A stretch of 5,155 nt of DNA from an uncultured Verrucomicrobiales bacterium. GTDB lineage: Bacteria; Verrucomicrobiota; Verrucomicrobiia; Verrucomicrobiales; Akkermansiaceae. Shown here one piece after another: positions 1 through 5,155 of the stretch; the stretch's first letter is position 1, and every line of letters starts with the position of its first letter. The translations under genes were made by a program, and so were the position numbers. Below the pieces are notes generated by a model, which worked only from the letters and a program-made list of their open reading frames with translations, made no database searches and had not been told where the DNA came from. The stretch lies in the NCBI GenBank assembly GCA_937885815.1, contig CALABM010000050.1, positions 1 to 5,155 on the forward strand. Reading direction: 5' to 3'.

Positions 1-55
1 CATGCTTCTCTGTATACTCAGCCTTGAGCTCACCGGATACATTCAAGTCATAGCC
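1..55. repeat. Direct repeat copy B inside beta-helix gene (identical to 616-670)
   Basis: These 55 bases are identical to 616-670, an offset of 615 bp or exactly 205 codons, so the frame is preserved. They encode the GYDLNVSGELKAEYTEKH segment at residues 387-404. Identity drops abruptly at base 56 and then continues as diverged homology to about base 150. The copy touches the window edge, so its full length cannot be seen. Confidence 0.95.
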
Positions 56-1213
56 TCTCATATCAATGCTGACACCATCTTGCACCGTCACTACGGAATC
101 GGTAGAAATACTCACATCGCCGACAAACTTGTACCCACCGGAAATCGTATCAAGAGAAGAAAGTGTACTATTACCCAATGTCCCCTTAATACCTACATAA
201 GCATTTGTAGACGTTGCCGAGGAAACGATAGCCCCCAGAGAGGAGGTTGAGCCACTGAAGTTTTCCAAACGGAATACTTCTCCTCCGGTAAAGATATTAC
301 CGCTTCCGCTAACAGTTGAGGCTTTACCGATGATAATATAACTACTGAAAGTACAATCCTCTATTTGGAGGGTTCCGTTGTTCGTAATGGCACTCTGTAC
401 ATTCGTCCCGTCCAAACGCATCTCGCCCCCGGCATTAATGACTACACCATAGGAGCTTGCTAAATCTCCACCTTCCATAGTCAAAAGTGCATCTTTATTT
501 ACAATCACATAGTCTCCCCAACTACTTGTGATTTTCACGGAGGCGTTTTTGAGATTCATGACACCGCCCGCATTAATATTCAAATTCGTATTAACGCTTG
601 ACGTGGTAAACAAATCATGCTTCTCTGTATACTCAGCCTTGAGCTCACCGGATACATTCAAGTCATAGCCCCACATATCAATGGAAACACCGTCTTCCAC
701 AGTCACTACGGCATCAGAAGATATGCTCACATTACTGACCAGTCTATACCCACTGAAAAGCGAGGAAAGCTCAGCCGACAGCTCCCCTTCTGAAGGGATA
801 GCTGCGATACCAACGTATGCATTCTCTGCAGTAGTTTTGACCCCGGAAAAATCAGAGTCAACGACTTCCCAGCCATTCAGACGCACAGCCTCCTGAGCGG
901 TAAGGGTAATATTCTCACCGGAGATAGCCCCTAAGCCGGTGAGAACAAGCTGCGGCAGCCTGATATCATGCAGTTCAACGGGTGCTGAAGCCGTAAGACT
1001 ATAGGAGGAAAGCACAATTCCATTCCCCTGAAGAGTGCAAGCTTTCGTTATACTAGGCAATGCAGAAGAAAGCGAAATCGTCTGACCTGCGAGAGAAGGA
1101 TCCACTACGATGCGGACATCTTCTGAGCGGTTATAGACATTGGCGATGTTAATGGCTTCGCGCAGCGAGCCAGCACCGGAATTAGCAAGAGAGGTGACGT
1201 TAATGATGTACAT
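1..1213 (-). CDS. Modular right-handed beta-helix (passenger-like) protein, N-terminal 404 residues, 3' end outside window
   Basis: The frame is open without a stop from the ATG at 1213 to the window edge. The start reads MYIINVTSLANSGAGSLREA, the mature N-terminal motif typical of secreted beta-helix proteins of the CSLREA/pectin-lyase-like type (SGAGSLREAI at residues 12-21). The rest is low in Cys and rich in Gly, Ser, Thr, Asn and Val. Short rungs recur, such as INAGG-M-L at about 213-221 and 259-267, as expected of a stacked beta-solenoid or autotransporter passenger. Residues about 131-199 and 337-404 are homologous (NAYVGI, VSIS-D-VVTV-DGVSIDM, YDLNVSGELKAEYTEKH), giving a module of about 205 residues. 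An in-frame TAA at 1220-1222 blocks any upstream extension, so no signal peptide belongs to this frame, and no Shine-Dalgarno precedes the ATG. The likely location is the cell surface if the protein is exported at all; the ligand and role are unknown. The C-terminal anchor or barrel, if present, lies beyond base 1. The fold call is by motif and composition only. Confidence 0.75.
   Translation of the reverse strand, partial: MYIINVTSLANSGAGSLREAINIANVYNRSEDVRIVVDPSLAGQTISLSSALPSITKACTLQGNGIVLSSYSLTASAPVELHDIRLPQLVLTGLGAISGENITLTAQEAVRLNGWEVVDSDFSGVKTTAENAYVGIAAIPSEGELSAELSSLFSGYRLVSNVSISSDAVVTVEDGVSIDMWGYDLNVSGELKAEYTEKHDLFTTSSVNTNLNINAGGVMNLKNASVKITSSWGDYVIVNKDALLTMEGGDLASSYGVVINAGGEMRLDGTNVQSAITNNGTLQIEDCTFSSYIIIGKASTVSGSGNIFTGGEVFRLENFSGSTSSLGAIVSSATSTNAYVGIKGTLGNSTLSSLDTISGGYKFVGDVSISTDSVVTVQDGVSIDMRGYDLNVSGELKAEYTEKH
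616..670. repeat. Direct repeat copy A inside beta-helix gene (identical to 1-55)
   Basis: This is the partner of the block at 1-55 and encodes residues 182-199 of the beta-helix protein. The flanking 671-765 is recognisably similar to 56-150 but carries many substitutions. A perfect block inside a diverged module is what recent gene conversion or slippage between modules would leave. Confidence 0.95.
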
Positions 1214-1296
1214 GACGAATTAGGAGAGGGGGGATAAAAATGAAGGAAACGTCCATGGGATGCGGCATCCTAGAACAAGAGCAAAGGGAAAAACTA

Positions 1297-1452
1297 TCAG
1301 CTTTTACAATCGGTATGGGCAAAGTCAAACATAGTCAAAGAGCCATTCATTGTTCCATTCACGGCCCCACCACCGCTACTCGAGCACCAAGAGTAACCAA
1401 TCGCATGGGACATGCAGAACACTGATATCGCAAAACTAAGTGCTATTTTCAT
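1297..1452 (-). CDS. Small ORF with N-terminal signal peptide (51 aa), possible detached leader of the beta-helix gene
   Basis: From the ATG at 1452 the frame begins MKIALSFAISVFCMSHA, a short basic n-region, a hydrophobic core and an SHA-type signal peptidase I site near residue 17. It continues for about 34 residues rich in Ser and Gly, then ends at tandem TGA TAG stops. A good promoter lies about 90 bp upstream, and an AGG-containing weak ribosome site sits just before the ATG. The frame can be extended upstream to an ATG at 1584, but that start would lie upstream of the predicted promoter, so 1452 is preferred. The beta-helix gene starts 83 bp downstream in another frame. The ORF may be a small secreted peptide, or the remains of the signal peptide once joined to the beta-helix gene. 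No family is recognised. Joining the two frames would need two frameshifts, through the third frame, which is open from 1298 to about 1205. Confidence 0.35.
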   Translation of the reverse strand: MKIALSFAISVFCMSHAIGYSWCSSSGGGAVNGTMNGSLTMFDFAHTDCKS

Positions 1453-1499
1453 ATCGCCTAAACGGTAAAAGATGTTGTAAATAAAGATGTTTGAGAAAA

Positions 1500-1542
1500 T
1501 GGCTTCAAGATTCAGCAAACGACCATACTTGCGAAGAAGCCA
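1500..1542 (-). promoter_or_regulatory. Inverted repeat at the 5' end of the predicted leader
   Basis: TGGCTTC (1500-1506) and GAAGCCA (1536-1542) are perfect 7-bp complements enclosing 29 bases. Inside the loop, GCAA and TTGC can pair as well. The predicted transcription start at about 1545 places this hairpin at the extreme 5' end of the minus-strand transcript, where such stems often protect mRNA. It matches no riboswitch class I know, and chance pairing is possible. Confidence 0.25.
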
Positions 1543-1551
1543 ACTAGCTAC

Positions 1552-1580
1552 AGTATAATTATTTACTAACGCGAAAGCAA
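1552..1580 (-). promoter_or_regulatory. Sigma-70 type promoter for signal-peptide ORF and beta-helix gene
   Basis: On the minus strand a -35 box TTGCTT (1575-1580) and a -10 box TATACT (1552-1557) are separated by exactly 17 bp. Transcription would start near 1545, giving a leader of about 93 nt before the ATG at 1452 and about 330 nt before the ATG at 1213. The promoter is downstream of the terminator at 1665-1686, so the beta-helix region appears to be its own transcription unit. Confidence 0.55.
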
Positions 1581-1664
1581 GCAAAAATCATAACAGCAGT
1601 TATCAAATGAGGCAAAAAAAGTTACATACTTCCCCCTGTCTTCATCAAACACTTCGCTAGTAAC

Positions 1665-1686
1665 AAAAATGTGCGACAAACGCACA
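1665..1686 (-). terminator. Rho-independent terminator after the lipoprotein gene
   Basis: On the minus strand TGTGCG (1681-1686) pairs with CGCACA (1670-1675) across a five-base loop. Five T residues follow immediately (1665-1669). It lies 27 bp past the lipoprotein TGA and would end the malic enzyme-lipoprotein transcript. The stem is short (6 bp), so efficiency may be moderate. Confidence 0.6.
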
Positions 1687-1713
1687 ACGAAGCACCCCTA
1701 AAAAAGACTCAAA

Positions 1714-2583
1714 TCAGTCCTTCCGGAGAGATTCCAAGCGCTCGGCCCAAGCAGCTGCCTCAGCCTCAGCAGCCTCAGGGTTTTCCCCATTTCGCAGGAG
1801 ATTGATAAGCAAAGCTATGGCACGGGGATTATCCTGACCGGCAGAAAGGCGCAGCATTGTCATTCCTCTCTCCGGATTGGCCGGCACCGGATCCCCGGTA
1901 AGAAGCATAATGGCATACACTAACTGAGCAGCAGAATTACCACCCTCAGCCGCTCGGGCATACCACTCAGCAGCCAGCCTCATATCCGCCACCACGCCCG
2001 CCTGCCCCTTGGCATATATATTACCTAGGTCACACGCAGCCTGAGCGGCCAAAGCAGGCACGTTACAAGCAGCAACGGAACGAAGAAGCTGCACTCCCTC
2101 TGCCTGAGTATCAGATGAGGTTAGCAAGTGCAGGCTCAGACGATACTGAGCTTCAGAAACGCCGCCTGCCGCAGCCTTGCGCCAATGCTGCATGGCCGCG
2201 GCACGGTCCGCAGGACAGCCTTTTCCATTATAAAGGAGGTATCCCAGATAGAACTCCGCCTCCGCGCTGCCCTGAGCCGCAGCACGGGAAAACCACTCCC
2301 GAGCTTTAGTAAAATCCGCCTCCACGCCTTTACCTCCTTCAAGATAAATACCCGCAAGCGCAAGCTGAGCCTTCAGATACCCACCCTCTGCGGAGCGAGT
2401 AAGCCATTGCAATGCACCGGCAAAATCTGATGCATCACCCTCCACATTCGGCTTCAGGAGTTCCTGAGCTCGGGCATACATGGCTTCAGGATGAGACGGA
2501 GAGGTCTTCTCTGCATCACCACATGCAGAGAAGACCACGGAAAATATCAACAGTGCCGAACCGCTGAAGAACTGCTTTTTCAT
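1714..2583 (-). CDS. Sel1-like (TPR-type) repeat lipoprotein, 289 aa
   Basis: The protein starts with a Lys-Lys n-region, a hydrophobic core (residues 5-18) and a lipobox-like FSAC ending at Cys21, so it is probably exported and lipidated. Phe at -3 is not the ideal lipobox residue. The mature part is Sel1 repeats, alpha/alpha units of about 36 residues with the pattern A-LG-Y--G-GV--D---A--W---AA--G. Clear units lie at about 72-107, 108-143 and 180-217, with degenerate ones at about 144-176 and 218-253 and a half unit at 51-71. The tail (about 266-289) is Ala/Glu-rich and likely helical. Sel1 proteins act as protein-interaction scaffolds, often in envelope or stress functions; the partner here cannot be told. 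The gene lies 23 bp after the malic enzyme stop with no terminator or clear promoter between them, so it is probably cotranscribed. No Shine-Dalgarno is seen. The signal peptide supports the chosen start. Confidence 0.88.
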   Translation of the reverse strand: MKKQFFSGSALLIFSVVFSACGDAEKTSPSHPEAMYARAQELLKPNVEGDASDFAGALQWLTRSAEGGYLKAQLALAGIYLEGGKGVEADFTKAREWFSRAAAQGSAEAEFYLGYLLYNGKGCPADRAAAMQHWRKAAAGGVSEAQYRLSLHLLTSSDTQAEGVQLLRSVAACNVPALAAQAACDLGNIYAKGQAGVVADMRLAAEWYARAAEGGNSAAQLVYAIMLLTGDPVPANPERGMTMLRLSAGQDNPRAIALLINLLRNGENPEAAEAEAAAWAERLESLRKD

Positions 2584-2606
2584 GGCACGGCACAGGGATG
2601 AATGGC

Positions 2607-3920
2607 TTAGCTCTTGTAGCTATCCACCAGAGCATGAGTACGCTCGTGCACCTTCTGTACACGGGCCTTCAGCTCAGCCTTGTATGCCTCCTTGTCAGGC
2701 ATGGGGCGACGAGCCACACCGGAAATCACCGCAGCTTCGGCAATAGCAGGTGCAAGGAACTCAATCATGCGAGGATCAAAAGGCTTGGGAATCACGTAAT
2801 CACGGCCAAACTTCAGCTCCACACCGCCATTAGCAGCCACTACCTCAGCAGGCACTTCCTCACGAGCGAGGTCAGCCAGAGCGCGGGAAGCCGCAATCTT
2901 CATGGCTTCGTTAATGCAGGTAGCCTGCATATCCAAAGCAGCGCGGAACATGTAGGGGAAGCAGCTCACGTTATTCACCTGATTCGGCCAGTCACTGCGG
3001 CCGGAACCCATGATGCAGTCCGGGCGAGCGGCCTTAGCCTCTTCATATGTAATCTCGGGGTCAGGGTTAGCGCAAGCGAAGATGATAGGATTGGGAGCCA
3101 TGCTCTTGACCATCTCAGGCTTCAGCAGGCCCTTCTTGGAAAGACCAAGGAAGATGTCTGCCCCCTGAAGGGCAACCTCCAGCGTGCAGTCCTCACTCTG
3201 AGCAAACATGGCCTTTGTGGGGTGCAGGTCCAAACGACCGGTATGAATAAGGCCCTTGGAGTCAAACATAAAGATATTCTCACGGCGGATACCCAGAGCC
3301 ATGTAGAACTTAGCGCAAGCAATACCGGCAGCACCGGCGCCGCATACAACGCACTTCATATCCTGAAGGAGGCGGCCGGTAAGGTGAGCGGCGTTCAGTA
3401 GTGCTGCACCGGAGATAACTGCCGTACCATGCTGATCATCATGGAAAACGGGGATATTCATCTCCTCACGCAGGCGCTGCTCCACGATGAAGCACTCAGG
3501 AGCCTTAATATCTTCAAGGTTAATGGCGCCGAAGGTGGGCTCCATGGTCTTAATAACCTCGATGAGAGTCTCAGGCTTCTTGATATCCAGCTCGATGTCG
3601 AACACGTCCACATCAGCGTATATCTTAAACAGCAGGCCCTTACCCTCCATCACGGGCTTAGAGGCATGCGCACCAATGTTACCCAGGCCAAGCACAGCCG
3701 TACCATTACTGATAACACCCACCAAATTACCACGGCCGGTATAAGCTGCGGATTTATTAGGATCCTCGGCGATTTCCATACAGGGAACCGCCACGCCCGG
3801 TGAATACGCAAGCGTCAGGTCATCAATGGTGAAACAAGACTTATTAGGCAGCACCTCCAACTTGCCGGGGCGCGGCGTCTCGTGATAATTCAGAGCTCTC
3901 TGTGCTAAATCAGTACTCAT
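2607..3920 (-). CDS. maeB: NAD(P)-dependent malic enzyme, MaeB-type catalytic part without phosphotransacetylase domain (437 aa)
   Basis: It catalyses oxidative decarboxylation of malate to pyruvate and CO2 in the cytosol, yielding NAD(P)H. The N-terminal malic domain has LAYSPGVAVPC (37-47, with the catalytic-type Tyr39), SNGTAVLGLGNIGA (71-84), EGKGLLFK (92-99, with the catalytic Lys94), LEDIKAPECF (135-144, metal-binding Glu136/Asp137) and FHDDQHGTA (159-167, Asp161/Asp162). The Rossmann domain has GAGAAG (194-199), followed by FMFDSKGLI and the family signature GRSDWPNQVNN (307-317). The sequence closely follows what I recall of the E. coli MaeB N-terminal half, including the YVIPKPFDPR segment (375-384). 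It stops where MaeB would continue into its phosphotransacetylase domain, so it is the short form. Cofactor preference cannot be read with certainty; NADP is suggested only by the MaeB likeness. The start at 3920 is chosen over an in-frame ATG at 4028 because homology begins here and the promoter lies between the two. It is the first gene of a likely two-gene operon. Confidence 0.95.
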   Translation of the reverse strand: MSTDLAQRALNYHETPRPGKLEVLPNKSCFTIDDLTLAYSPGVAVPCMEIAEDPNKSAAYTGRGNLVGVISNGTAVLGLGNIGAHASKPVMEGKGLLFKIYADVDVFDIELDIKKPETLIEVIKTMEPTFGAINLEDIKAPECFIVEQRLREEMNIPVFHDDQHGTAVISGAALLNAAHLTGRLLQDMKCVVCGAGAAGIACAKFYMALGIRRENIFMFDSKGLIHTGRLDLHPTKAMFAQSEDCTLEVALQGADIFLGLSKKGLLKPEMVKSMAPNPIIFACANPDPEITYEEAKAARPDCIMGSGRSDWPNQVNNVSCFPYMFRAALDMQATCINEAMKIAASRALADLAREEVPAEVVAANGGVELKFGRDYVIPKPFDPRMIEFLAPAIAEAAVISGVARRPMPDKEAYKAELKARVQKVHERTHALVDSYKS

Positions 3921-3945
3921 GTTACTTCTGATGTGGTGAGCGGGT

Positions 3946-3973
3946 ATTATACATCCCTTCCCGAAAAAATCAA
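3946..3973 (-). promoter_or_regulatory. Sigma-70 type promoter of the malic enzyme operon
   Basis: On the minus strand a perfect TATAAT (3946-3951) is preceded at 16 bp by TTGATT (3968-3973). The predicted start at about 3939 leaves a leader of about 19 nt before the ATG at 3920. That leader contains only a weak purine stretch (AGAAG) as a ribosome site. The position also excludes the longer frame beginning at 4028. Confidence 0.65.
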
Positions 3974-4013
3974 GTCTTGAGTCTGACAGTTGCGCAATTA
4001 AACTTGTCCGGAC
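3971..4013. promoter_or_regulatory. Cluster of three short palindromes between divergent promoters (candidate operators)
   Basis: CAAGTCTTG (3971-3979, odd centre), TTGCGCAA (3990-3997) and GTCCGGAC (4006-4013) are each perfect inverted repeats. Their centres are about 18 and 16 bp apart. The first overlaps the -35 box of the malic enzyme promoter. The three have different sequences, so one dimeric regulator binding all of them is not implied. No known operator is recognised. Confidence 0.25.
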
Positions 4014-4036
4014 TGCATTCAGGAGCAAATAATCAC

Positions 4037-4065
4037 TTGCTTTTCAGCGTGAGGCAGGATACAAT
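4037..4065 (+). promoter_or_regulatory. Sigma-70 type promoter of rsmA, predicting a nearly leaderless transcript
   Basis: TTGCTT (4037-4042) and TACAAT (4060-4065) are separated by 17 bp. The usual start distance puts +1 at about 4070-4074, and the ATG is at 4075. An in-frame stop at 4030-4032 with no other start codon before 4075 fixes the translation start. The only purine-rich stretch (GAGGCAGGA, 4051-4059) is too far upstream to act as a normal ribosome site and overlaps the promoter spacer. Confidence 0.55.
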
Positions 4066-4074
4066 AGCCCGCGC

Positions 4075-5155
4075 ATGAACTCCAAGCAAATTCATCAGGT
4101 ACTGGATACTTTCAATGTTACCCCCTCCAAATCCCTCGGGCAAAACTTCCTGACGGATGAAAACATCGCTCGCTGGATTGTGAGCCAACTGGATATTCAG
4201 CCTGAAGACTGCGTGGTGGAAGTGGGCCCCGGCACCGGGGCTCTTACGGAACACATGGCACCGCTGTGCCGAAAACTCATTCTTGTGGAGTTTGATGCAC
4301 GCTTGGCAGAATACCAGCGAGAGCGCTGGGCAGAAAGCCCCCATGTGGAAGTACACCATGCAGATGGCGCCAGCTGGGATCCCCGCAGGCTATTTGCGGA
4401 GCGGCCGGTTAAGTTCATGGGGAATCTGCCATATTCAGCAGGTGGAGCTATTCTGTCCAACTTCCTGACTTCTCCCTGCGCCTGCGAGCGCGCGGTAGTA
4501 ATGCTTCAGAAAGAGTTCATTGACCGCATATTGGCTGTCCCCGGAGATGATGCCTATGGCCTGCTGTCACTACGCATTCAGATGGATTGGGTACCCAAAG
4601 CGCTGAAGACTGTCCCCCCGGAAGCATTTTCTCCCCGCCCGAAAATTGACTCCACCGTCATGCTTCTTACTCCGCGCAATCCCCTTACATTGCCGCCCTT
4701 CAACCACCGCCTCATGGATGAGCTCATGCGCCGCTGTTTCGCGCAGCGCCGCAAGCAGATGCATAAGCAACTACCGGACACCCCGCCTTGGCCGGAGGTG
4801 GCAGCAGCAGTCGGTATTCCTGTCACAGCCCGCCCGGAAGAACTCGGGCTTGCTCAGTGGGCAACGCTCACTAACCACTACGATTCGCATCCCCTCGCCA
4901 CAATCGCCCAGAAAGAGGATGAACTCTTTGACGTGGTAGATGAACAGGACAATGTGCTACGCCAAGCCACTCGCCGTGAAGTTCATGATAACAACCTGAT
5001 GCACCGAGCGGTACACATCCTCGTCTTCAACAAGAAGCATGACTGCCTGCTTCAGAAGCGCTCTATGTTCAAAGATCGTCACCCGGGCGTATGGGACTCC
5101 TCAGCAGCAGGACACTTAGACGCCGGTGAAGACTATATAACAGCAGCCCACCGAG
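4075..5155 (+). CDS. rsmA: RsmA/KsgA 16S rRNA dimethyladenosine methyltransferase fused to a Nudix hydrolase domain (partial, 360 codons in window)
   Basis: Residues 1 to about 267 are a full-length RsmA, the cytosolic enzyme that uses S-adenosylmethionine to dimethylate two adjacent adenines near the 3' end of 16S rRNA during 30S maturation. Visible motifs are SKSLGQNFL (18-26), the SAM loop EVGPGTGALT (49-58), LVEFD (70-74), Asp97 in HADGASWD, the catalytic NLPY (117-120), LQKEFIDR (144-151), VPPEAFSPRPK (180-190) and FAQRRKQ (222-228). Instead of stopping at the family's usual length near 270, the frame runs through a linker (about 268-280) into ELFDVVDE (281-288), EVHDNNLMHRAVH and LLQKRS-KDRHPGVWD-S-AGH. 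This is a Nudix fold most like the YfcD/isopentenyl-diphosphate-isomerase-like branch. The Nudix box G-x5-E-x7-R is present as Gly346, Glu352 and Arg360; the window ends one base into the next codon (G, consistent with Glu). No frameshift or stop separates the two parts. The substrate of the Nudix half is unknown. The gene is divergent from the malic enzyme operon. Confidence 0.93.
   Translation, partial: MNSKQIHQVLDTFNVTPSKSLGQNFLTDENIARWIVSQLDIQPEDCVVEVGPGTGALTEHMAPLCRKLILVEFDARLAEYQRERWAESPHVEVHHADGASWDPRRLFAERPVKFMGNLPYSAGGAILSNFLTSPCACERAVVMLQKEFIDRILAVPGDDAYGLLSLRIQMDWVPKALKTVPPEAFSPRPKIDSTVMLLTPRNPLTLPPFNHRLMDELMRRCFAQRRKQMHKQLPDTPPWPEVAAAVGIPVTARPEELGLAQWATLTNHYDSHPLATIAQKEDELFDVVDEQDNVLRQATRREVHDNNLMHRAVHILVFNKKHDCLLQKRSMFKDRHPGVWDSSAAGHLDAGEDYITAAHR

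Larger units (their letters stand above)
1453..1713. other. Non-coding spacer between lipoprotein gene and signal-peptide ORF
   Basis: No credible protein frame is seen on either strand. Reading along the minus strand, the stretch holds the terminator of the lipoprotein transcript (1665-1686), a small AT-rich palindrome (ATAAC at 1590-1594 with GTTAT at 1599-1603), a promoter (1552-1580) and an untranslated leader with an inverted repeat (1500-1542). It is visibly more AT-rich than the malic enzyme and rsmA genes. Confidence 0.6.

Noticed and set aside
1..1213. Possibility of a CRISPR array or mobile element explaining the repeats
   Set aside because: The repeats are few, 615 bp apart, in frame and inside an open coding sequence. 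No transposase or short regular spacers are present.
1228..1233. Run of six C (minus strand) considered as a phase-variation tract for the beta-helix gene
   Set aside because: The in-frame TAA at 1220-1222 lies between the run and the ATG, so slippage in the run alone could not restore a fused frame.
1240..1425. Plus-strand ORF of 61 codons preceded by a purine-rich AGGAGAGG
   Set aside because: The apparent ribosome site is 10 or more bases from the ATG and is part of a G run. The product has no protein-like pattern or recognised motif, and it lies antisense to the signal-peptide ORF, which has its own promoter.
1453..1584. Upstream extension of the signal-peptide ORF to an ATG at 1584
   Set aside because: The added residues overlap the predicted promoter and start site, and they would bury the signal peptide inside the protein.
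1590..1603. ATAAC-AGCA-GTTAT palindrome considered as a second terminator
   Set aside because: The stem is only 5 bp and AT-rich, and the following T run is offset. It is too weak to call; it could equally be an operator just upstream of the -35 box.
2598..3401. Long plus-strand ORF of 267 codons opposite the malic enzyme gene
   Set aside because: It is a shadow of the well-supported minus-strand malic enzyme. Its translation shows no family features.
4033..4460. Minus-strand ORFs opposite the start of rsmA
   Set aside because: They overlap a gene with full RsmA motifs, and their products lack recognisable domains.

Overview
The window looks like chromosomal DNA of a Gram-negative host-associated bacterium, most plausibly a verrucomicrobial, Akkermansia-like organism. 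This is inferred from four things: a large repetitive beta-helix surface protein, a lipoprotein with Sel1 repeats, almost no recognisable Shine-Dalgarno sequences ahead of the genes, and moderate GC housekeeping genes beside a more AT-rich accessory stretch. No marker in the window proves the taxonomy. There are no tRNA or rRNA genes, CRISPR arrays or transposons.

Layout. Bases 1-1213 (minus strand) hold the first 404 codons of a modular beta-helix protein whose 3' part lies outside the window. It has an internal repeat of about 205 residues, including a 55-bp block that is identical in two copies. Its reading frame starts at the mature-type N-terminus without a signal peptide. A separate 51-codon ORF that begins with a signal peptide (1297-1452, minus) lies just upstream in another frame, behind a good promoter (1552-1580). 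Bases 1453-1713 are otherwise non-coding and contain that promoter, a 5' leader hairpin and a rho-independent terminator (1665-1686) closing the next transcript.

Bases 1714-3920 (minus) form a probable two-gene operon: a MaeB-type malic enzyme without the phosphotransacetylase tail, followed 23 bp later by a Sel1-repeat lipoprotein. It is driven by a promoter with a perfect TATAAT box at 3946-3973.

A compact divergent promoter region (3921-4074) separates this operon from a plus-strand gene at 4075 that runs off the right end. That gene encodes a complete RsmA/KsgA 16S rRNA dimethyladenosine methyltransferase fused in frame to a Nudix hydrolase domain, cut in the middle of the Nudix box. Its promoter predicts a transcript that begins within a few bases of the ATG.

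The most interesting points are the RsmA-Nudix fusion, its nearly leaderless promoter, and the signal-less, recombining beta-helix gene with a detached signal-peptide ORF. The malic enzyme (malate to pyruvate) and RsmA (ribosome maturation) are core functions. The beta-helix protein is accessory.
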